NCBI GenBank assembly: GCA_034437515.1
Contig: DAOTTX010000199.1
Span: 1 to 34,536 of the forward strand
Origin: DAOTTX01 sp034437515
GTDB taxonomy: Bacteria; Chloroflexota; Anaerolineae; Aggregatilineales; Phototrophicaceae
Reading direction: 5' to 3'
DNA: 34,536 nucleotides
Part shown: piece after piece, positions 30,372-34,536 of the stretch
Position numbering within the stretch: the first letter of the stretch is position 1
Layout of the letters: each line of letters begins with the position of its first letter
Translations under genes and position numbers: made by a program
The notes under the pieces: model-generated
The model's database searches: none
What the model was told of the DNA's origin: nothing
Seen by the model: only the letters and a program-made list of their open reading frames with translations

Positions 30372-31510
30372 TTATTCCACCAGCACAATATATACAATCT
30401 GCCGACGCCCTGCATGATGTCGTAGAGGGCTTGCAACAGAGTACGTTGCTGGCAGTTGATACAGAGTCTAACAATTTGCACGCCTACACGGAGCAGGTCT
30501 GTCTGATTCAGCTTTCCAGCCGAGAGGCGGATTACATCGTTGATCCGTTGGCGTTTGACGACCTCAGCGCGTTAAACACGTTGTTTGCTGAGCCGAAGAT
30601 CGAGAAGGTGTTACACGCGGCGGAATACGATATTAGCTGCCTCAAGCGTGATTTTAACTTTGAGTTCCAGAACGTGTTCGATACCATGATCGCGGCGCGT
30701 TTAGTCGGCCTGGACGAGGTCGGGCTGGGTGCGATCCTATGGCATTATGTCGGGGTTGAGGTCGATAAAAGTCACCAGCTTGATAACTGGGGTTTGCGCC
30801 CTCTGCCGGAAGAAAGCCTGCGTTACGCCCAGATGGACACGCACTTCTTACCCTATCTGCGTGATGAATTTCTGCGCCTGTTGCGGGACATGGGGCACCT
30901 GGCGGAGTTCAACGAAATTTGTAAGGAATTTGCCGAGACATCCCCGGCGAGCCGTCGTGAGTATGACCCCGCGGGTTTCTGGCGATTGGGTCGTCCTAAC
31001 CGCTTGACGCGGCGGTCGTTGCGAGTGCTCAAAGCGGTCTGTGACCTCGGGGATGAGTTAGCGCGTGAGCTTGATCTGCCGCCGTACCGCCTGTTTTCAA
31101 ACAAGGCACTGCTGGAACTTGCAAGACGGAAGCCAGCGAATTACAGCGATCTGAAAGCGTGCTACCATGTTTCCAATGATGTGACTCACGTCTTTGGGGA
31201 TCGCATCCTGGATGCCGTTGAAGCCGGGCAGGCCGAGCGCAGGTTGCCACCACCACCGCCGAACCGTCGCCCCGCGCCGGAGGTTTCTGGACGATACGCC
31301 GCGCTGCATTCGTGGCGTAAGGCGCGGGCACAACAACGCGGTATCGAATCGGATGTTATTGTCTCCAAGCAGACGCTGTGGGACCTGGCCCGACGAGCGC
31401 CGCAGCATGTCGATGATCTACACGATGTACCGGGGATCGGTCCCTGGCGGCAGGCGGCCTACGGCGAAGAAATTATTCATGTTCTGGAACAGTTTGTAGC
31501 GGAAGGATGA
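30368..31510 (+). CDS. rnd: Ribonuclease D-like 3'-5' exonuclease
   Basis: A 380-residue DEDD exonuclease. Catalytic residues are D31 and E33 (AVDTES), D88 (HAAEYDIS), and Y153 with D157 (YAQMDTHF), the DEDDy pattern. Two HRDC-type helical domains follow (about 215-285 and 308-376), linked by a proline-rich stretch (LPPPPPNRRPAPE), as in RNase D. It trims 3' ends of tRNA and other stable RNA. It is coupled to corA by ATGA overlap and is followed 3 nt later by a small unknown gene. TadA, another tRNA enzyme, lies at the end of the same gene string. Confidence 0.93.
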   Translation: MIIPPAQYIQSADALHDVVEGLQQSTLLAVDTESNNLHAYTEQVCLIQLSSREADYIVDPLAFDDLSALNTLFAEPKIEKVLHAAEYDISCLKRDFNFEFQNVFDTMIAARLVGLDEVGLGAILWHYVGVEVDKSHQLDNWGLRPLPEESLRYAQMDTHFLPYLRDEFLRLLRDMGHLAEFNEICKEFAETSPASRREYDPAGFWRLGRPNRLTRRSLRVLKAVCDLGDELARELDLPPYRLFSNKALLELARRKPANYSDLKACYHVSNDVTHVFGDRILDAVEAGQAERRLPPPPPNRRPAPEVSGRYAALHSWRKARAQQRGIESDVIVSKQTLWDLARRAPQHVDDLHDVPGIGPWRQAAYGEEIIHVLEQFVAEG

Positions 31511-31513
31511 TGT

Positions 31514-31912
31514 ATGTCTGTATTTACGAAAGAATGGCGTGCTTGTATGCGTGAGCAGTACAAGCACGTCATCCGCACGGATGACCAGAAAACGCTGGTT
31601 TCGCTTACCAAAGTGATGCACCGGGTCGGCTTTGGCGAGGACGAACTCGCTCAGCTTCGTGTCGAGGCGACCATGCATGTCGATGACATGCCGGACGATT
31701 TCGTCCCCGACATGGAGGTCTTACAGCCTGTGGCAGTTGAAACAGCCTTTGAGCCGCATCCGCTGGAATGCCAATGTCCTGAATGTATACAGATCGAAAC
31801 CATACCGCACGACGACGAAGGCCAACCCCTTGACGAAGAAGCCCAGCAAGAACTGCTCGAACGTCAGCAAGCCGAAAAAGACGCCAGCCCCAAACAGATG
31901 AGCATGTTCTAG
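31514..31912 (+). CDS. Hypothetical protein with a CxCxxC motif
   Basis: The product is not recognised. It has 132 residues and is soluble, with a basic helical N-terminal half (TKEWRACMREQYKHVIR) and an acidic C-terminal half. A metal-binding-like motif E-C-Q-C-P-E-C lies at about 85-91. The tail is Gln/Glu-rich and ends QMSMF. Start codon ATG with AAGGATGATG upstream, 3 nt after the RNase D stop. Its position between RNase D and TadA hints at RNA-related work, but nothing in the sequence proves it. Confidence 0.75.
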   Translation: MSVFTKEWRACMREQYKHVIRTDDQKTLVSLTKVMHRVGFGEDELAQLRVEATMHVDDMPDDFVPDMEVLQPVAVETAFEPHPLECQCPECIQIETIPHDDEGQPLDEEAQQELLERQQAEKDASPKQMSMF

Positions 31913-31913
31913 G

Positions 31914-32666
31914 ATGCGGATCTTCGTTCAGCGCGTGGTGCTATTGCTGGCGCTGGTCGTGATCGGTGCTTCGGTGTTGGTGCTGGAACATGCCAACGTC
32001 GAAAACCCGACCGGGCGACGTTACGCCAGTGACCCGGTACCTGCCGCTACTGGCGAACCGGCTGAACGTGTTCTATCGGCTGATTTGAACGTGCCGAATA
32101 ACAACGTCGCCACGCAGCGTCAATGTGCCTGTAAAGGTGACGATCAATCTACCGCACCACCAGCAGGCTGCAATGTCTGTTTCGTGCATTCCGCTGAAAT
32201 TTTGAAGTTCCGCATCCCCGATTTCGTGACGACAAGTTACATTGCTGAATCGAAGAACACAGTAAGTCTCGTCGATGAAAGGAGGCAACTTACCGATTAC
32301 GCCACCATCGCGGAGGCCCTCGACATACCGCTGTGGGTCTACGTCCGTCAGGACACCACAGTCCAGGTGCCGCTGCGCACCATGATCGAAGACACAGGTG
32401 GTGGGGTGGTCTTCTACTTCGTGCCGCAAGGCTACCGCGACCCCTATGATACCGCCGCGCAGATTGCCATCGCCGCATCACTTGTGGTGTTTTTCGCCAT
32501 GCTGATCGCCGGTCGATTGTTGCATCGTGAGCCGAGGCCAAAAATCGAACCCTCATCGGCCGTGCCGCCGCCTTCCGGTGATGGTTTGCTCGACCAGATG
32601 GAACAACTCAAAGAGAGAACCCGTCGCCGGGCGGAGCGTGAAGAACTGCCTCATGACGACGAATGA
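31914..32666 (+). CDS. Membrane protein with a possible PD-(D/E)xK nuclease-like external domain
   Basis: The 250-residue protein has two spans (about 7-26 and 183-203). Flanking positive charges put both ends inside and the middle outside. The middle has a Cys cluster, C71-A-C73 and C86-N-V-C89, then RIPDFVTTSYIAESKNT (about 100-116). The spacing P-D103...E112-S-K114-N resembles the PD-(D/E)xK active site of toxin-type restriction-endonuclease folds. RRQLTDYATIAEA and LWVYVRQDTTV follow in the same order as in those domains. The nuclease reading is inference from pattern only. A charged helical tail follows the second span. The gene overlaps tadA by 14 nt. Confidence 0.7.
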   Translation: MRIFVQRVVLLLALVVIGASVLVLEHANVENPTGRRYASDPVPAATGEPAERVLSADLNVPNNNVATQRQCACKGDDQSTAPPAGCNVCFVHSAEILKFRIPDFVTTSYIAESKNTVSLVDERRQLTDYATIAEALDIPLWVYVRQDTTVQVPLRTMIEDTGGGVVFYFVPQGYRDPYDTAAQIAIAASLVVFFAMLIAGRLLHREPRPKIEPSSAVPPPSGDGLLDQMEQLKERTRRRAEREELPHDDE

Positions 32667-33105
32667 CGAACGCTGGATGCAAGCGGCACTCGACGAGGCC
32701 GGACGCGCCCTCACACACGGGGATGTGCCGGTTGGCGCGGTCGCGGTGCGGCGAGGTGAGGTCATCGGGCGGGGGCATAACGAACGTGAGTTACACGGCG
32801 ACCCAACCGCCCACGCGGAAATGATCGCGCTGCGGCAGGCCGCGCAGGTCGGCGGGCATTGGCAGCTAGAGGGCGTCACGCTCTACTGCACGCTGGAGCC
32901 ATGTTGTATGTGCGCCGGGGCGATGGTTCTGGCACGGTTGCCTCGGTTGGTCTACGCCGCGTTGGACTCAAAAGCCGGGTGCGCGGGCAGCATCGTGGAT
33001 GTGCTGCGGCACCCGGCTCTTAATCATCGTGTCGATGTCGATGTCGGTTTGATGGCGGCGGAGTCTACCGCTTTACTGACGCGGTTCTTCCGCGACCTAC
33101 GTTAG
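32653..33105 (+). CDS. tadA: tRNA adenosine(34) deaminase
   Basis: A 150-residue cytidine-deaminase-fold enzyme that converts A34 of tRNA-Arg(ACG) to inosine. The zinc and proton-shuttle motif is H54-A-E56 (PTAHAEMIALRQA) and the second zinc motif P83-C84-C-M-C87 (TLEPCCMCAGAM). Length and order match TadA. The frame is open further upstream to 32527, but the ATG at 32653 gives the normal N-terminus and overlaps the previous gene by 14 nt, which suggests coupled translation. A guanine or cytosine deaminase is a less likely reading. The stop codon abuts the convergent GlsB-like gene with no gap. Confidence 0.93.
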   Translation: MTTNDERWMQAALDEAGRALTHGDVPVGAVAVRRGEVIGRGHNERELHGDPTAHAEMIALRQAAQVGGHWQLEGVTLYCTLEPCCMCAGAMVLARLPRLVYAALDSKAGCAGSIVDVLRHPALNHRVDVDVGLMAAESTALLTRFFRDLR

Positions 33106-33411
33106 TTACGCCCGTCTGATGGCACGCCCGATGAAGATCAACACAACCGCGCCGATGATGGCGACGATGGTCGTCGTGATAAGCTGGGTTAGTCCGGCAT
33201 CCGCACCGGTATCAATACTGAACAGGCCGACCAGGAACCCGCCGACAAACGCACCCGCCAGGCCGAGCAAAATATCAGACCAGAACGGGCGATCCTTGGA
33301 GCGTGTGATAAAACGTGCCGCCGCACCGGCGATGAATCCGACGATCAACCAACCCAGACAGACGAACGGGGCGGTAATCAACCATTCAACAAAATCAACA
33401 ATACCTTCCAT
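33106..33411 (-). CDS. GlsB/YeaQ/YmgE family membrane protein
   Basis: A 101-residue three-span membrane protein with the family's Gly-rich pattern (GWLIVGFIAGAAARFI, DILLGLAGAFVGGFLVGLF) and a final span (TTTIVAIIGAVVLIFIGRAIR). These proteins are linked to envelope stress in several bacteria, but their exact role is unknown. A very strong AAAGGAGGAG ribosome-binding site and a near-consensus promoter suggest high expression. Its stop touches the tadA stop on the other strand. Confidence 0.88.
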   Translation of the reverse strand: MEGIVDFVEWLITAPFVCLGWLIVGFIAGAAARFITRSKDRPFWSDILLGLAGAFVGGFLVGLFSIDTGADAGLTQLITTTIVAIIGAVVLIFIGRAIRRA

Positions 33412-33453
33412 GTTGTTTCTCCTCCTTTAGGGGGTAGGGATCTTTGCCCCTCT

Positions 33454-33481
33454 ATTCTACGCTTTTCAACGTTAGTGGCAA
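33454..33481 (-). promoter_or_regulatory. Promoter for the GlsB/YeaQ gene
   Basis: On the minus strand, -35 TTGCCA (33481-33476), a 16-bp spacer and -10 TAGAAT (33459-33454), each five of six to consensus. About 45 nt separate it from the ATG. Confidence 0.65.
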
Positions 33482-33489
33482 ACAAGCAT

Positions 33490-33517
33490 TTGCTGAGTGT
33501 TGGTTTTGCTGTACAAT
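33490..33517 (+). promoter_or_regulatory. Possible tRNA-Ser promoter
   Basis: A -10 TACAAT (33512-33517, five of six) lies 11 bp before the tRNA. The best -35 is TTGCTG (33490-33495) with a 16-bp spacer, which is weak. Confidence 0.4.
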
Positions 33518-33528
33518 AACGACCTATT

Positions 33529-33616
<88 letters not shown>

Positions 33617-33623
33617 TAAGTGG

Positions 33624-33654
33624 CGGCGCGTCATCAGAGTGGCGTGCCGTTTTT
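33624..33654 (+). terminator. Intrinsic terminator after tRNA-Ser
   Basis: CGGCGCG (33624-33630) pairs with CGTGCCG (33643-33649), including one G-U pair, followed by five T residues. Confidence 0.75.
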
Positions 33655-33682
33655 CGTTGAAGACATTAGGAGGTCGAGGAAT

Positions 33683-34225
33683 TTGAAGACGATTGCGGTC
33701 TATGGCAGTTCGATGGTCATGCCGGGCCAACCGGATTACAGAGCCGCGCAGCAGATCGGGCAGGCGTTGGCACAGGCCAGTTACGCGGTGGTTAGCGGCG
33801 GTTACGCCGGGGTGATGGAAGCTGTTAGCCGGGGTGCGTCTGAGTCCAACGGGACGGCGGTGGGGGTGACCACGACCAGCATCGAGCGTTACCGCTCGAC
33901 GAAAGTCAATCAGTGGGTCAACCAGCACATCCACTATGACACGTTAAGAGAGCGCATCGCGCATCTGGTGACCGAGCCGGATGGCTATGTGGTGATGCCG
34001 GGCGGCCTCGGTACGTTGAACGAACTGGTTTCCGTGTGGGAGTTGATCCGCGTGGGGGATTTGCCCCGGCGTCCGATCATCCTCTATGGTGATTATTGGA
34101 CGCAAATCCTGGAACCGTTTAAGTCTATGCCGTACTTTAAGCCGGAATCGTGGGAATATTTGCAGTTCGCCTCAGACCCGGCGCAAGTGATCGCACAACT
34201 ACAGCAGGCATTTGACCATGAGTAA
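33683..34225 (+). CDS. LOG family protein (lysine decarboxylase-like/TIGR00725-730 type)
   Basis: A 180-residue Rossmann-fold protein. The signature is P-G-G-L-G-T-L-N-E (106-114), and the N-terminal nucleotide-binding part reads IAVYGSS and VVSGGYAGVMEAVSRGA (about 37-52). LOG proteins are nucleoside 5'-monophosphate phosphoribohydrolases, best known for releasing cytokinins; the bacterial substrate here is unknown. The family's GGG-x-x-GLMG is replaced by SGGYAGVME, so it may belong to a side branch. The TTG start at 33683 is chosen because AGGAGG lies 9 nt before it; the open frame upstream runs into the tRNA terminator. Its stop overlaps the next gene. Confidence 0.88.
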   Translation: MKTIAVYGSSMVMPGQPDYRAAQQIGQALAQASYAVVSGGYAGVMEAVSRGASESNGTAVGVTTTSIERYRSTKVNQWVNQHIHYDTLRERIAHLVTEPDGYVVMPGGLGTLNELVSVWELIRVGDLPRRPIILYGDYWTQILEPFKSMPYFKPESWEYLQFASDPAQVIAQLQQAFDHE

Positions 34226-34536
34226 GGCCGTGACGGTGGCGTTTCGTGCGCAAAAAGACGAATTGTTTAAGAAGCTGTTTGAAAAGCCCTCACCCTGTTT
34301 CCCTCTCCCCAGGGAGAGGGGCTTGAGAACGATTTTCTCCCCTTCTCCCAGCGAAGCGTTGGGGAGAAGGGGGCGGGGGATGAGGGCCAAAAATTACCGA
34401 AATAATACTTCTCAAACGGCTTCTCAGTCCGGGAGCGACTCTCCACTGACGCCAGAGCAGAAGCAATTGTTCGAGGGGTTGAACTACTTCGACTACATGC
34501 CCGACCTCAATTTGCGCGTCGAAGTGCCGCGCATCG
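34218..34536 (+). CDS. DUF1684-like protein, 3' truncated by the window, with an in-frame palindromic repeat
   Basis: The open frame starts with an ATG overlapping the LOG gene stop by 8 nt and runs to the window end without a stop (106 codons visible). Residues 1-23 (VAFRAQKDELFKKLFEK) and the segment from about 76 (SDSPLTPEQKQLFEGLNYF) match the start of DUF1684 proteins, in which the KDxFF and SPL parts are normally almost adjacent. Here they are separated by about 50 residues encoded by a dispersed palindromic repeat (Ser/Pro/Arg-rich, for example SPCFPLPRERG). The frame is preserved. The DUF1684 assignment is from memory of the family pattern. Confidence 0.7.
   Translation, partial: MSKAVTVAFRAQKDELFKKLFEKPSPCFPLPRERGLRTIFSPSPSEALGRRGRGMRAKNYRNNTSQTASQSGSDSPLTPEQKQLFEGLNYFDYMPDLNLRVEVPRI
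34269..34425. repeat. Dispersed palindromic repeat, copy 4, inside a coding region
   Basis: The core at 34286-34387 (102 bp) begins GCCCTCACCC and ends GGGGGATGAGGGC. It contains the hairpins CCCTCTCC/GGAGAGGG and CCCCTTCTCCC/GGGGAGAAGGGG around GCGAAGCG. Imperfect 18-bp arms (34269-34286 and 34408-34425, 15 of 18 paired) lie outside the core. It matches the copy at 4078-4185 closely. The 102-bp core is a multiple of three and has no stop in the gene's frame. Confidence 0.88.

Noticed and set aside
32527..32652. Upstream extension of TadA from a GTG at 32527
   Set aside because: The extra 42 residues lie within the preceding membrane protein gene in another frame and are not part of TadA. 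The ATG at 32653 gives the family's normal start.
33620..33682. Upstream extension of the LOG protein from an ATG-like start at 33620
   Set aside because: It would overlap the tRNA terminator stem. The AGGAGG site and TTG at 33683 give the usual N-terminus.
34199..34390. Minus-strand peptide beginning MALIPRPLLPNASLGEG
   Set aside because: This peptide pattern is a well-known by-product of the dispersed palindromic repeat, not a gene. It has no ribosome-binding site of note and no domain.

Overview
This window looks like a chromosomal segment of a Chloroflexota bacterium, probably Anaerolineae-like; that assignment is an inference. It rests on a T-box riboswitch in front of pheS, a b6-type cytochrome b feeding c-type cytochromes, a complete System I (Ccm) cytochrome c maturation cluster, many Thr/Pro-rich lipoproteins and single-span proteins typical of a one-membrane cell, and G+C-rich codon use. 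No phage, transposase or CRISPR array is visible.

Layout. (1) 1-4615, minus strand: promoter, Phe T-box leader, pheS and pheT, with dispersed palindromic repeats between the parts. (2) 4664-6504, plus strand: a small operon with a helix-turn-helix protein, a coupled small ORF and a strong terminator, then an 86-residue unknown, an AT-rich gene-free stretch and an HNH endonuclease. (3) 6506-10824, plus: an autoregulated PadR repressor followed by an ABC ATPase and two ABC-2 permeases, an efflux-type operon. (4) 10885-12288, plus: a membrane-anchored HExxH protein, convergent with the next block. (5) 12305-29193, minus: about 17 kb devoted almost entirely to respiratory cytochromes. It begins with Rieske protein, b6-type cytochrome b, a di-haem and a mono-haem cytochrome c and a small acidic membrane protein. 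It continues through ccmE, ccmF, ccmH, ccmG, a CcmI-like protein, a haem lipoprotein, ccmA, ccmB, ccmC, a protein with a CcmD-like tail, an FG-GAP-like lipoprotein and an M20 peptidase. The electron-transfer complex thus sits beside the machinery that attaches its haems. (6) 29454-33105, plus: CorA, RNase D, two unknown Cys-containing proteins (one with a possible PD-(D/E)xK nuclease-like fold outside the membrane) and TadA, all overlapping or nearly touching. (7) 33106-34536: a GlsB/YeaQ-type membrane protein (minus), tRNA-Ser(CGA), a LOG-family protein and the start of a DUF1684-like gene.

The most unusual observations are: a dispersed palindromic repeat lying in frame inside the DUF1684-like gene, with related copies in three intergenic positions; a 39-bp tandem duplication that copies a translation start, although both starts should give the same mature lipoprotein; a CcmE whose haem-binding motif reads C-P-S-R-F; a CcmD-like segment fused to an extracytoplasmic protein; a cytochrome b with a C-terminal extension of about 200 residues; a terminator between two paralogous cytochrome c genes; and the membrane-bracketed nuclease-like protein next to RNase D and TadA.
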